Assembly: GCF_003814515.1 (NCBI RefSeq)
Contig: NZ_RKQJ01000001.1
Location: 620,001-684,000, forward strand
Source of the DNA: Salinicoccus roseus
Lineage (GTDB): Bacteria; Bacillota; Bacilli; Staphylococcales; Salinicoccaceae
Reading direction: 5' to 3'
DNA: 64,000 nucleotides
Shown here: in pieces, positions 8,365-17,617 of the stretch
Numbering within the stretch: the first letter of the stretch is position 1
Layout: every line of letters starts with the position of its first letter
Translations under genes and position numbers: made by a program
Notes under the pieces: model-generated
What the model was told of the DNA's origin: nothing
The model's input: only the letters and a program-made list of their open reading frames with translations
Databases searched by the model: none

Positions 8365-10767
8365 TTATTCTTCATTCTCTACAAGCACGCTTCTCGGCTT
8401 GCTTCCGCTGCTCGGCCCGATGACACCATTCGCCTCGAGGTCATCGACCAGCCGTGCAGCACGGTTGTAACCGATCCGGAACTGGCGCTGCAGCAAGGAA
8501 GCGCTGGCACGCTGCTCCTCTATGACGAACCATTTTGCATCCGGATAGAGTTCATCTTCTGATTCCTTCTGCTCCTTCTGGACCGGTTTGTTCATGATCG
8601 ACTTTTCATAGTTCGCCTTCATCTGGCTTGTAATGTGGTGCACGACATCGCTGACTTCATTATCCGAGAGGAACGCCCCCTGGACACGGATCGGCTTGGA
8701 TTTGCCCGATGGCAGGAACAGCATGTCCCCGCGGCCCAGCAGCTTTTCCGCCCCCTGCCCATCGAGGATGGTTCTGGAGTCTGTCTGGGAGCTGACGCTG
8801 AACGCGATCCTGGATGGAATGTTCGCCTTGATGATGCCGGTGATGACATCGACGGATGGCCTTTGTGTGGCGATGATCAGGTGTATGCCTGCAGCACGTG
8901 CCATCTGTGCAATACGTGTAATCGATGCTTCGACATCCTTCGAGGCGACCATCATCAGGTCGGCGAGCTCATCGATGATCACGACGATGTATGGCAGTTT
9001 CTGCACCTTCTCCGGCTCTTCGCTTTCACGCTCCAGGTACTGGTTGTAGGCCTCTATATTACGTGTATTCGAATGGGAGAACAGATCATATCTGCGCTCC
9101 ATCTCGCTGACGATGCGGTTCAGTGCATCACTTGCCTTCTGTGGATTGGTGACGACCGGACTCAGGAGGTGCGGAATGCCGTTGTAGACATTCAGCTCCA
9201 CCATCTTCGGATCGATCATCATCAGCTTGACTTCATGCGGCTTGGCCTTCATCAGCAGGCTGATGATGATGCCGTTGATGCAGACCGACTTCCCGCTGCC
9301 TGTGGAACCTGCTACAAGCAGGTGGGGCATCTTGTTGAGCTCTGCAGTGATCGGGCTGCCTGAGATGTCCTTTCCAAGCGCCACTTCAAGCGGATTGTCC
9401 GAAGTTTTGCGCTTGAGCACTTCACGCAGGGTGACCATGCTGATCACCGAATTAGGCACTTCGATGCCAACCGCTGATTTGCCCGGTATCGGCGCCTCTA
9501 TACGGATGTCCTTCGCAGCCAGACTGAGCGCAATGTCATTTTGGAGATTGATGATTTTGCTCACTTTCACGCCGATGTCCGGCTGGATTTCAAACTGGGT
9601 GACGGCAGGGCCGATGCGGATCTTGGACACTTTCGCATTGACGCCGAAATTTTTGAGTGTCTCTTCCAATATCTTGCCCTGCTTCAGCACTTCCTTATTG
9701 CTGACCGACTCCGTCACTTCTGCATCCTTCAGCATCGTGATCGGCGGCAGTTCATACTGCTTCAGCTGGTTGATTTCCTCATCATCGAATGTATCCAGGT
9801 CCGCCTCTTCATCTGAAGTGCCGACCGGCACATCCGTTTCATTGCCGAATTCATCCGTTTCATATTCTATCTCTGCCGCTTCGCCGCTTCCTGTTTCAAT
9901 CTTCGCTGTGCTGTCCATGTCACTTTCTTCTTTCGCAATGGGTGCTGCATCCTTCTCATTTTCGGCACGGTCATATTCATGCATCGTCTCGATGATGGAT
10001 TCGTCCGCTTCGAAGTCTGCAAGCTGTTTCGGTTTTGGCTGTTCTTCTTTACGGCTCTCAGCTTCAGCCGGTGCCTTCTTGGCAGGCTTTGCCGAAGCCG
10101 CCGGTCTGCCGCGGTCGGACACTTTCGCCGATATCATCGAGAACAGCTTCGCCAGCTGGCTGCCGGCTTCCTTCAACCCCTTGATCAGCGCATTGCCGAG
10201 CTGCTTCATCAGCTCAGAAGCTTTGATGAGGTCATGTGAGATCGACTGCTCGATGTCCTTCGATGTAATCAGCAGATAGCTGAAATAAAGGAAGATCAGT
10301 CCGAGCAGCAGCGTCCCCACCATGGAAATGCCGGTGGAGGAGAAGGAAAACAGTGCCTGGCCGATGATGCCGCCCCCGAAGAATACCATGATTCCACTTG
10401 CCTCTATCGCCTCGACCGTTTCACTGAATGTATAGAAGTCCTCTATGCGTGCGCGGTTCAATAGATAAAGCAGCGTGTGGAAGAGGAACAGCATGCCGAA
10501 CTGCAGCAGTATATAGCCGCCCATCCTGCGTGTGAACGGTATTTTCTGTTCACCTGCCAGGTAGATGCTCATCAGGAACAGCATGAGATATGTAAAGTAT
10601 CTGCTCGTACCGAAGAGGTAGGCAAAAAATGCATCAATATATGTCCCGATGACTCCGAGCTGGAAAATGGTGATGAACAGGATGACGATGAGGACGAAGG
10701 CGGATATGGAATAATAGGACCGGTTATCCTTCTTTTTCTTCTTTGTCTTCCTCTGCTTCTTGGCCAT
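8365..10767 (-). CDS. ftsK: DNA translocase FtsK/SpoIIIE
   Basis: Septal DNA pump that clears chromosomal DNA from the closing division septum. The N-terminal membrane domain has about four hydrophobic helices (residues 20-175). A variable acidic linker (about 215-345) leads to the RecA-like motor with Walker A GSTGSGKS (near residue 485), Walker [12 protein letters not shown], and a C-terminal gamma winged helix that reads KOPS/SRS-type sequences. 800 residues is typical. An AGGAGG SD precedes the start, and a long hairpin stands between it and rnjB. Confidence 0.96.
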   Translation of the reverse strand: MAKKQRKTKKKKKDNRSYYSISAFVLIVILFITIFQLGVIGTYIDAFFAYLFGTSRYFTYLMLFLMSIYLAGEQKIPFTRRMGGYILLQFGMLFLFHTLLYLLNRARIEDFYTFSETVEAIEASGIMVFFGGGIIGQALFSFSSTGISMVGTLLLGLIFLYFSYLLITSKDIEQSISHDLIKASELMKQLGNALIKGLKEAGSQLAKLFSMISAKVSDRGRPAASAKPAKKAPAEAESRKEEQPKPKQLADFEADESIIETMHEYDRAENEKDAAPIAKEESDMDSTAKIETGSGEAAEIEYETDEFGNETDVPVGTSDEEADLDTFDDEEINQLKQYELPPITMLKDAEVTESVSNKEVLKQGKILEETLKNFGVNAKVSKIRIGPAVTQFEIQPDIGVKVSKIINLQNDIALSLAAKDIRIEAPIPGKSAVGIEVPNSVISMVTLREVLKRKTSDNPLEVALGKDISGSPITAELNKMPHLLVAGSTGSGKSVCINGIIISLLMKAKPHEVKLMMIDPKMVELNVYNGIPHLLSPVVTNPQKASDALNRIVSEMERRYDLFSHSNTRNIEAYNQYLERESEEPEKVQKLPYIVVIIDELADLMMVASKDVEASITRIAQMARAAGIHLIIATQRPSVDVITGIIKANIPSRIAFSVSSQTDSRTILDGQGAEKLLGRGDMLFLPSGKSKPIRVQGAFLSDNEVSDVVHHITSQMKANYEKSIMNKPVQKEQKESEDELYPDAKWFVIEEQRASASLLQRQFRIGYNRAARLVDDLEANGVIGPSSGSKPRSVLVENEE

Positions 10768-10789
10768 CGTATGCTTCCCTCCTATTTAC

Positions 10790-10819
10790 AATGAGACTGC
10801 CAGAACTGGCAGTCTCATT
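10790..10819 (-). terminator. Strong hairpin between rnjB and ftsK
   Basis: Perfect 14-bp stem (AATGAGACTGCCAG, 10790-10803, with 10806-10819) and a 2-base loop, a few bases after the rnjB stop and 6 bases before the ftsK SD. No clear T-run follows, so it may act as a weak terminator or an RNA-stabilising end rather than a full stop. Confidence 0.6.
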
Positions 10820-10825
10820 GCTGTT

Positions 10826-12496
10826 TTATATTTCGGATATGATCGGGATAATCATCGGGCGCCGCTTCGTATTATCGTACAGATATTTGCCGAGGTCGTC
10901 ACGGATGCTCTGCTTGAGTGTGCTCCACTCAAGTTTCTTCTCATCCATGGACTCAAGCACGATGTTGTACACGCGCTGCTCCGCCTCTTTCAGAAGGTCT
11001 TCGCTTTCCTTCACATAGACGAAGCCCCTCGATTGGATTTCAGGCCCTGCCATGATCCTGCGTTTTTTCGGATCGATCGTCACCACTGCGATGAAGATAC
11101 CGTCTTCACTGAGCAGCCTGCGGTCCCTGAGGACGATGTTTCCTACATCCCCGACACCGCTGCCGTCTATCAGAACGTTGCCGGCAGTCACCTTATCCGC
11201 GCTGATCATCTTGTTCCCATCATAGGAGACGATGTCCCCCTTCTCGAGGAGGAAGATGTTTTCAGGCGCCACACCCGTTTCAGCAGCAAGCTTCGCATGC
11301 GCGATCTGCATCTTGAACTCGCCCTGTACAGGAATGAAGTGCTTCGGCTTCATGACGTTGAGCATCGTCTTGAGCTCTTCACTCATGCCGTGGCCGGATG
11401 CGTGGATGTTCTGCTCCGGTGTAGCGACATGGGCACCCGCTTTGACGAGTTCATTCATCGTACTGTAGAGGATGACTTCCATGCTTGAGGATGGTGTCGT
11501 CAGGATATAGACGTTGTCGCCCTCCTTGATGTTGGTCACTTCATGCTGTCCACGTGACATTCTGCCGAGTGCTTCGATCGGTTCCCCCTGGGATCCTGTG
11601 GCGATGATCACCACTTCGTTATCCGGGTAGTCGCCGATTTCGTGGCTCGGCACGAGCAGGCCTTCAGGAATATCGAAATACCCCATATTGCGGGCGACCT
11701 TGAAAGAACTCTCCAGCGTGCGCCCGAGGAATGATACTTTCCTGCGCGTTTTTGCAGCATTCGTCAGCACCTGTTGGATACGGACGAAGTTCGATGCATA
11801 GCACGATACGATGATCCTGCCGCGTGTTCTGGCAAATCCGTCCAGGATATGCTCTTCAATGATGTTTTCAGGCGTATTATAGCCCCTTCTCTCCGCTTCA
11901 GTGGAATCACTGATGAGCGCCAGGACATCCTTCTTGGCAACATCATACATCTTGGCCATGTTGTAGCCATATTCGCCCGTCAGGCTCTGGTCGAACTTGA
12001 ACTCTCCCGTGTAGACGATGGAGCCGTATTTCGTTTCAAGGCTCACGCCATACGAGTCGGGGATGCTGTGGCTCGTTTCGAAGAACACCATTTCCGCATT
12101 TTTGAACTTCATGCGCGACTGGCTGTTGATCGTATAGAACTTCACCTTCTTGTTGACGCCCTTCGCCTTGAGGCGGTCCTTGACAAGGGCAAGTGTCAGT
12201 TTCGAACCGTAGATCGGTACATTCAGTGATTCGATGATATAGGGAATCGCACCGATGGAGTCTTCATGGCCATGGGAGAGGAAGATGCCTTTCAGCTTCT
12301 GCTTGTTCTCCTGGACATAGGTTATATCCGGAATGACGATGTCGACACCGAGCATCTCATCCTCGGGGAACATCAATCCCGCATCAAGGATGAACATCTC
12401 ATCATCGACTTCGACGACATACATGTTCTTTGCAATCTCGCCTACGCCGCCCAGCGGTATGATCTTTACTTTCGCTTCTTTTTTTGCTTCGTTCAA
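10826..12496 (-). CDS. rnjB: Ribonuclease J2
   Basis: Metallo-beta-lactamase/beta-CASP RNase that partners RNase J1 in mRNA decay and rRNA maturation. The 556-residue length matches staphylococcal J2. The metal motif reads HGHEDS at residues 75-80, where RNase J1 has HGHEDH; the lost histidine fits the weakly active or structural role of J2. The start is TTG at 12496 with AGGAGG 7 nt upstream. It follows pnp and a small unknown gene in an apparent RNA-decay operon. Confidence 0.94.
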   Translation of the reverse strand: MNEAKKEAKVKIIPLGGVGEIAKNMYVVEVDDEMFILDAGLMFPEDEMLGVDIVIPDITYVQENKQKLKGIFLSHGHEDSIGAIPYIIESLNVPIYGSKLTLALVKDRLKAKGVNKKVKFYTINSQSRMKFKNAEMVFFETSHSIPDSYGVSLETKYGSIVYTGEFKFDQSLTGEYGYNMAKMYDVAKKDVLALISDSTEAERRGYNTPENIIEEHILDGFARTRGRIIVSCYASNFVRIQQVLTNAAKTRRKVSFLGRTLESSFKVARNMGYFDIPEGLLVPSHEIGDYPDNEVVIIATGSQGEPIEALGRMSRGQHEVTNIKEGDNVYILTTPSSSMEVILYSTMNELVKAGAHVATPEQNIHASGHGMSEELKTMLNVMKPKHFIPVQGEFKMQIAHAKLAAETGVAPENIFLLEKGDIVSYDGNKMISADKVTAGNVLIDGSGVGDVGNIVLRDRRLLSEDGIFIAVVTIDPKKRRIMAGPEIQSRGFVYVKESEDLLKEAEQRVYNIVLESMDEKKLEWSTLKQSIRDDLGKYLYDNTKRRPMIIPIISEI

Positions 12497-12514
12497 AATA
12501 TTTCCTCCTAGAGC

Positions 12515-12772
12515 CTACTTGAAAGTGGCATGGTAGAACTTCCCATCAATCGTGATATGGGATACTTTCACATTTTTTGTATCGTATCTTGTCTCGTCGG
12601 TGTTCTTGAGGACAAGGTGGTCGATGTTTGACTGCTTAGTGTGCAGATCCTTAAGGTTGTTGCCGAACATGATGTCTTCAAAAATGATTTTTGCTACGTT
12701 ATCTTCCTTGATCCTCAGCTGACCGTCAATGTCATACGTCGTACCATTAAGTTCAACTTTGTTAAAAATCAA
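12515..12772 (-). CDS. Uncharacterised 85-residue protein between pnp and rnjB
   Basis: I do not recognise this family. The frame starts at a TTG (12772) with GGAG inside the end of pnp about 10 nt upstream, and ends 18 nt before rnjB, so it would be translated within the pnp-rnjB transcript. The product is soluble-looking, lysine/aspartate-rich and rich in likely beta strands (VSHITIDGKFYHATFK at the end), with no cysteine and no membrane segment. The codons are more AT-rich than the flanking genes, which hints at a later arrival. It could also be a rapidly evolving local gene. Confidence 0.6.
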   Translation of the reverse strand: MIFNKVELNGTTYDIDGQLRIKEDNVAKIIFEDIMFGNNLKDLHTKQSNIDHLVLKNTDETRYDTKNVKVSHITIDGKFYHATFK

Positions 12773-12777
12773 TTTTA

Positions 12778-14889
12778 TTACTCTCCTTTTTCATCCTCCA
12801 GCAATACTTTGCGTGAGGCATTTACTCTGCCCTGGTTGTCGATGTTCGTCACCTTGACCAGGAACTTGTCTCCGATCTTCACGACATCCTCCACTTTTCC
12901 TACCCTGGACGTATCCAGCTGTGAAATGTGGACGAGGGCATCCTTGCCAGGGAACAGCTGGACGAATGCACCGAACTTTTCGATGCGTCTTACTTCCGCC
13001 ATGTAGATTTCCCCGACTTCTGCGACACGTGTCAAGTCCTTGATGATCTCCTTGGCCCGCTCTATCATGGAAGCGTCGCTATGGCCGATGAATACTGTGC
13101 CGTCCTGTTCGATATCGAGCTTGACGCCCGTTTCATCAATGATCTCATTGATCTTCTTGCCGCCGGGTCCGATGACGTCACGGATCTTATCCGGTTTGAT
13201 GTGCATGATTTCAACCTTCGGCGCATACTTGCTGAGTTCTGCACGGGGTTCGCTGATCGTCGCAAGCATGTTGTCGAGGATTTCCTGACGGCCGCCCCTT
13301 GCCTGTGCGAGGGCTTCCCTCAGGATATCTTCGCTCAGCCCCTCGATTTTGATGTCCATCTGTATGGCAGTGATGCCGTTTTCTGTACCGGCAACCTTGA
13401 AGTCCATGTCTCCGAGTGCATCCTCCATACCCTGGATATCCGAGAGGATCGTGTACTGGTCCCCCTTCATGACGAGGCCCATCGCGATTCCGGCGACCGG
13501 CGCCTTGATTGGCACACCGGCGTCCATCAGTGCCAGCGTGGAGCCGCAGATGGATGCCTGGGAGCTAGATCCATTGGATTCCAGCACTTCCGAAACGAGA
13601 CGGATCGTATACGGGAATTCATTTTCGTTCGGGATGACCTGGTACAGTGCCCGCTCACCAAGTGCACCATGACCGATTTCACGGCGCCCCGGACCTCTGA
13701 TCGGTCCGGTTTCACCCACCGAGAAGTTCGGGAAATTGTAGTGGTGCATGAACCTTTTGTTCTCATCTACACCGAGTCCATCGATGATCTGATGTTCACC
13801 CAGTGCACCCAGTGTACAGATGGAGAGTGCCTGCGTCTGCCCCCTTGTGAACAGGCCTGAGCCATGCGCCCTCGGCAGGATGCCTGCCTGGGAGTTCAAT
13901 GGTCTGATTTCGGCAGGTTCACGCCCATCGGGACGCACCTTCTCCTCCGTGATGAGGCGGCGGACTTCCTCTTTAAGCAGCTTTTCCACGATCGCGGAAG
14001 CCTCGGCATGGATTTCTTCATAGTTCTCATCCGTTTCGTCCAGCGTCTCAAGGATGCGCTTCTTCGCTTCACTGATCGCATCTTCACGTGATTTCTTGTC
14101 CGGATCCTGGATTGCATCGTAGAGGCCCAATGACTGTGCCTTCTCCTCCATCTCCCGTTTCAGGTCTGCATCCGTCTCCGGCTGCTCGAATACACGTTTC
14201 TCAACGTGCAGTTCATCAAGGATCTCCTGCTGGAACTCCACCATCTTCCTGATGCTCTCATGCCCGAACATGATTGCTTTGAGCATCGTCTCCTCAGACA
14301 CTTCCTTCGCACCGGCTTCAACCATGTTGACGGCATCCTTCGTGCCTGCCACCTGGAGCTCGATCTCGGAGTGTTCAAGTTCATCTGTAGACGGATTAAT
14401 GATGAATTCCCCATCGATGAGTCCGACGGTCACACCTGCAATCGGCCCGTCGAAAGGAATATCACTCACGCCGAGTGCCAGGGATGAACCGAGCATCGCC
14501 GCCATCTGCGGAGATGCATTCGGGTCGACCGACAGCACGATGGACATGACCTGTACATCATTCCTGTAGCCATCGGGGAACAGCGGGCGGATCGGACGGT
14601 CGATCAGACGGCTTGTGAGGGTCGCTTCCTCACTCGGCCTGCCTTCCCGCTTGTTGAAGCCGCCGGGGATCTTCCCAGCTGCATAGAGCTTCTCTTCATA
14701 GGCTACTGTCAATGGGAAGAATGGCAGATCCCTCGGCTCTTTTGATGCTGTGGCTGTACTCAGTACTACAGTCTCCCCGTAGCGGACGAGTACGGCACCG
14801 TTCGCCTGTTTCGCCATTTCTCCATATTCGACAGTAAGCTTATGCCTACCCCATTCTGTTTCGTACACTTTTTTTGCTGATTCTATCAT
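12778..14889 (-). CDS. pnp: Polynucleotide phosphorylase
   Basis: 3'-5' phosphorolytic exoribonuclease of the RNA degradosome. Two RNase PH-like domains are followed by a KH domain ([18 protein letters not shown]) and a C-terminal S1 domain ([18 protein letters not shown]). I start at 14889 ([14 protein letters not shown]), giving 703 residues, close to the 698 of S. aureus; the open frame upstream runs through the rpsO terminator and is not coding. The rpsO-pnp order is universal in the group. Confidence 0.97.
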   Translation of the reverse strand: MIESAKKVYETEWGRHKLTVEYGEMAKQANGAVLVRYGETVVLSTATASKEPRDLPFFPLTVAYEEKLYAAGKIPGGFNKREGRPSEEATLTSRLIDRPIRPLFPDGYRNDVQVMSIVLSVDPNASPQMAAMLGSSLALGVSDIPFDGPIAGVTVGLIDGEFIINPSTDELEHSEIELQVAGTKDAVNMVEAGAKEVSEETMLKAIMFGHESIRKMVEFQQEILDELHVEKRVFEQPETDADLKREMEEKAQSLGLYDAIQDPDKKSREDAISEAKKRILETLDETDENYEEIHAEASAIVEKLLKEEVRRLITEEKVRPDGREPAEIRPLNSQAGILPRAHGSGLFTRGQTQALSICTLGALGEHQIIDGLGVDENKRFMHHYNFPNFSVGETGPIRGPGRREIGHGALGERALYQVIPNENEFPYTIRLVSEVLESNGSSSQASICGSTLALMDAGVPIKAPVAGIAMGLVMKGDQYTILSDIQGMEDALGDMDFKVAGTENGITAIQMDIKIEGLSEDILREALAQARGGRQEILDNMLATISEPRAELSKYAPKVEIMHIKPDKIRDVIGPGGKKINEIIDETGVKLDIEQDGTVFIGHSDASMIERAKEIIKDLTRVAEVGEIYMAEVRRIEKFGAFVQLFPGKDALVHISQLDTSRVGKVEDVVKIGDKFLVKVTNIDNQGRVNASRKVLLEDEKGE

Positions 14890-14956
14890 AATTTGTCTAC
14901 TCTCCTTAGTAAGGCTACTTGATTCAATCATATCACTTTTGTAAAAAAATATACAT

Positions 14957-14986
14957 AAAAAAAGGCATATCCGGAGGATATGCCTT
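14957..14986 (-). terminator. rpsO terminator
   Basis: 11-bp stem (AAGGCATATCC, 14962-14972, with 14976-14986) followed on the minus strand by seven Ts. Ends rpsO transcription before pnp. Confidence 0.92.
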
Positions 14987-14994
14987 GCCATTTC

Positions 14995-15264
14995 TTATCG
15001 ACGGAGACCGAGTCTTTTGATCAGTTCACGGTATCTCTGAATATCTTTGTTACGCAGGTAAGTCAGCAGGTGTTTTCTGCGTCCGACCATTTTGAGAAGA
15101 CCTCTTCTGGAGTGGTGGTCTTTCTTGTGGATGCGCAGGTGATCGTTGAGTGCTGTGATTTCAGCAGTCAGTACAGCGATCTGCACCTCTGGTGATCCTG
15201 TATCGGATTCATGCGTACGGTATTCCTGAATCAGTTCATTTTTGCGTTCTTGTGTAATTGCCAT
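14995..15264 (-). CDS. rpsO: 30S ribosomal protein S15
   Basis: Primary binder of 16S rRNA in the platform. 89 residues, the usual length, with the conserved segment [18 protein letters not shown]-like ([17 protein letters not shown]). AAGGAGG lies before the ATG. It is a single-gene transcript by sequence: a strong promoter overlaps the end of ribF, a structured leader lies between, and a terminator follows. Confidence 0.98.
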   Translation of the reverse strand: MAITQERKNELIQEYRTHESDTGSPEVQIAVLTAEITALNDHLRIHKKDHHSRRGLLKMVGRRKHLLTYLRNKDIQRYRELIKRLGLRR

Positions 15265-15298
15265 GTATAAACGCCTCCTTGTTTATTGTTCACCACTA

Positions 15299-15327
15299 TC
15301 CGAGCAGATGTCGGAGATTCGCTCTGC
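15299..15327 (-). promoter_or_regulatory. Candidate S15 autoregulatory leader
   Basis: In the rpsO 5' leader two competing 5-bp pairings exist: GCAGA (15323-15327) with TCTGC (15304-15308), and TCCGA (15311-15315) with TCGGA (15299-15303). They interleave, so they could be a pseudoknot or, more likely given the zero-length connecting loop, two alternative hairpins. S15 represses its own mRNA through leader structures in several bacteria; that this one does so is inference. Confidence 0.45.
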
Positions 15328-15348
15328 CAAGAGTAGGGCACTTGATTC

Positions 15349-15377
15349 ATTATACTGGATGGCTCATATGTTTTCAA
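15349..15377 (-). promoter_or_regulatory. rpsO promoter
   Basis: TTGAAA (15372-15377), 17-bp spacer, TATAAT (15349-15354): near-consensus sigma-A promoter. The -35 lies inside the last codons of ribF. Confidence 0.85.
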
Positions 15378-16305
15378 GTAGTTCAACGGCTTTTTGCTTA
15401 TCTTTCGCAATCTGTCCCGTCAGCTCATCGATGCCGGAGAACTTCTGCTCCCTGCGTATGAAATGGTGCCAGTAGACGGTCACATTCTCCCCATAGATGC
15501 TGCGGTCGAAGTCGAACAGGTGCACTTCAATCGACACGCGTTCCATATTGTCGTGGAAGGTCGGTTTGACCCCGACATTGCATACCCCGCTGTAGATCCT
15601 GTCTTCATTATCGAGCCGCAGGGTCACTGCATAGACGCCCTTCGCCGGAAGATGGTACCGGTATTCGGGTTCGATATTGGCGGTCGGGAATCCGATTGTA
15701 CGCCCGCGCTTCTCACCCTGGACGACGACGCCCTTCACTTCATAGGGGCGCCCGAGGATCAGGTTGGCATGCTCCAGCTCGTTGTTGGCCAGAGCCTCAC
15801 GGATGCGTGTCGTCGATATCTTCTCTCCGCCCTCTGTAATCTTTTCAACACCGGTCGTGTTGAATTCATCATGGGCCTTCAGTGTATCGATGGTGCCCCT
15901 GCCATACCTGCCGTATGTAAAGTCGAAGCCGGCCACCACTTCCCTGACATTCATCCGCACGATGTACTGATCGACGAAGAAGTCGGGCTCAAGCCCGGCC
16001 AGGGCACTTGAGAAGTTGATGACGAAGCAGTAGTCGATCCCCTTCTCATCAAGCATCTCAAGCTTGATGTCAAGCGGCGTCAAATATGTCGTACGCTGTT
16101 TCTTCGGACTCAGGACGACCGACGGATGCGGATCGAAGGTCATCACCGCCTTCTTCAGGCCTTCCGCTTCCGCGATATCCTCCATTCTGCCGATGACATC
16201 CTCATGGCCCCTGTGGAGACCGTCGAAGAAGCCCACCGCGACTGCAGAAGGTTCCAGATTGAGTTCTTGCTGATCATGTGGATAGTGGAGTCTGTAAATT
16301 TTCAT
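15364..16305 (-). CDS. ribF: Bifunctional riboflavin kinase / FAD synthetase
   Basis: Converts riboflavin to FMN and then FAD. The N-terminal nucleotidyltransferase domain has the HxGH-like motif FDGLHRGHEDV (residues 27-37) and ISTTRIREAL (about 162-171); the C-terminal kinase domain has GRTIGFPTANIEPE (about 202-215). 313 residues, full length. It lies 11 nt downstream of truB, as in other Bacillales, and its 3' end contains the rpsO promoter -35. Confidence 0.96.
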   Translation of the reverse strand: MKIYRLHYPHDQQELNLEPSAVAVGFFDGLHRGHEDVIGRMEDIAEAEGLKKAVMTFDPHPSVVLSPKKQRTTYLTPLDIKLEMLDEKGIDYCFVINFSSALAGLEPDFFVDQYIVRMNVREVVAGFDFTYGRYGRGTIDTLKAHDEFNTTGVEKITEGGEKISTTRIREALANNELEHANLILGRPYEVKGVVVQGEKRGRTIGFPTANIEPEYRYHLPAKGVYAVTLRLDNEDRIYSGVCNVGVKPTFHDNMERVSIEVHLFDFDRSIYGENVTVYWHHFIRREQKFSGIDELTGQIAKDKQKAVELLENI

Positions 16306-16316
16306 CTCATCGCCTC

Positions 16317-17225
16317 TTATATATTGAACATTTTGTATGGTTTCATTATATCCGTGTGTTCAGGATGATCATAGTATATGCCGACGGGTACGCCTTCGCT
16401 TGTAAAGGCGACCATATCTGCATCATCTTTCCCTACTTTTTCAATGATATCAGATTTATCCATCTTCTGCCCATTACGAATTTTGAAAAAGAAGGATTCG
16501 TCGGTGATTTCGACCGATGGAAGGTCTTCGATGAGTTCCGATATCGGCACGATGAAGTCCCGCGGCTCCCCTTCCTGGAGTGCTTCGAGCGTCACTGCCC
16601 TATCCAGTGTAAGGCCGCATGATTCCGTCCTGACAAGGGCGGACATGTGGGCCTCGACCCCAAGGTGCCTTCCGATATCCACAGCAAGCGTACGTATGTA
16701 CGTCCCCTTCGAACATGACACATCCAGACTGAACCGTACGAGTCCCGCTTCCCTTTCCACCCTGCCTGTCCGTTCTATCTCATGGATGAAGACCTCCCTG
16801 ACGGGGCGTTCGACTTCAATGCCCTTCCGCGCATATTCATACAGCTTCCGTCCATCCACCCTGACGGACGCATACTTCGGCACCATCTGATGGTAGCTCC
16901 CCGGGAAGGAGCCGATCGCCTGATCGATCGCTTCATCGGAGATGCCCGTGACACCCTCGCTTCTCCCGGTGACTTCACCTGTCTGGTCTTCCGTATCCGT
17001 CGAGAATCCGAGTGTCACCTCGGCGTGATAACGCTTCTTCTTCGTCTGCAGATATTCGGTGAGCTTGGTCCCCTCCCCGATGCAGATCGGCAGGACGCCT
17101 GTAACTTCCGGATCCAGCGTGCCGGTATGTCCCACCTTCTTCATATGCAGTATCCTGCGCATGCACATGACCACATCATGGCTGGTCAGTCCTTTTGGTT
17201 TATTGACAGGTATTACCCCATGCAT
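16317..17225 (-). CDS. truB: tRNA pseudouridine-55 synthase
   Basis: Makes pseudouridine 55 in the T-loop of tRNAs. The catalytic aspartate is D38 in GTLDPEVTG, with the KPKGLTSHDVV motif at residues 9-19. 302 residues, normal length. Its SD (GGAGG, 17235-17239) sits right after the T-run of the rbfA terminator, leaving no space for a promoter; it must depend on readthrough or a promoter inside rbfA. Confidence 0.97.
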   Translation of the reverse strand: MHGVIPVNKPKGLTSHDVVMCMRRILHMKKVGHTGTLDPEVTGVLPICIGEGTKLTEYLQTKKKRYHAEVTLGFSTDTEDQTGEVTGRSEGVTGISDEAIDQAIGSFPGSYHQMVPKYASVRVDGRKLYEYARKGIEVERPVREVFIHEIERTGRVEREAGLVRFSLDVSCSKGTYIRTLAVDIGRHLGVEAHMSALVRTESCGLTLDRAVTLEALQEGEPRDFIVPISELIEDLPSVEITDESFFFKIRNGQKMDKSDIIEKVGKDDADMVAFTSEGVPVGIYYDHPEHTDIMKPYKMFNI

Positions 17226-17242
17226 ATCTGTACGCCTCCATA

Positions 17243-17277
17243 TAAAAATAAAAACCTGGGGGGAGTCCCCTCAGGTT
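17243..17277 (-). terminator. Terminator after rbfA
   Basis: Stem AACCTG-A-GGGG/CCCC-C-CAGGTT with one A-C mismatch, starting in the rbfA stop codon and followed on the minus strand by TTTTTATTTTT. Strong intrinsic terminator abutting the truB SD. Confidence 0.9.
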
Positions 17278-17612
17278 TATTTGTCTTTGATTTCATTCAG
17301 AAGATTTTCGATCTTATGGCCGTACTCAATGGAAGTATCATACTTGAACTGCAGTTCCGGCGCTTTTCTTATCCTGATTTCCTTTGCCACTTCGGAGCGG
17401 ACCAGACCTTTCGCCCGGTCGAGCCCCGCTTCCACTTCCTCCCTGTTGTCGTTCAGGGAAGTGTAGTAGATCGTCGCAATCTCCATCTCCTTGGTCAGTT
17501 CGACATCCGTCACTGTAACCATCCCGATATCGGGATCTGATACTTTTGTGCGGAGTGCCTCACTCACCACTTTCTTTATCTCTTCGGCAACTCTTTCATG
17601 TCTGTTGCTCAT
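17277..17612 (-). CDS. rbfA: Ribosome-binding factor A
   Basis: Late 30S assembly and cold-shock factor with a KH-like fold. 111 residues from ATG 17612 (MSNRHERVAEEIKKV); AAGGTG lies 6 nt upstream. A GTG at 17621 is in frame but lacks an SD. Conserved elements include VSDPDIGMVTVTDVELT and SIEYGHKIENLL. Last gene of the rimP-nusA-infB operon, ended by a strong hairpin. Confidence 0.95.
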   Translation of the reverse strand: MSNRHERVAEEIKKVVSEALRTKVSDPDIGMVTVTDVELTKEMEIATIYYTSLNDNREEVEAGLDRAKGLVRSEVAKEIRIRKAPELQFKYDTSIEYGHKIENLLNEIKDK

Positions 17613-17617
17613 AGTCA

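Noticed and set aside
9227-10279. Plus-strand open frame of 350 codons opposite ftsK
   Set aside because: Mirror of the biased codons of ftsK; serine/leucine-rich with no recognisable motif.
14890-14991. N-terminal extension of pnp
   Set aside because: The extra 34 codons cross the rpsO terminator T-run and do not resemble PNPase; the real start is at 14889.
15299-15327. Definite H-type pseudoknot in the rpsO leader
   Set aside because: One connecting loop would have zero length across a 5-bp stem, which is sterically difficult; kept only as a candidate switching structure.
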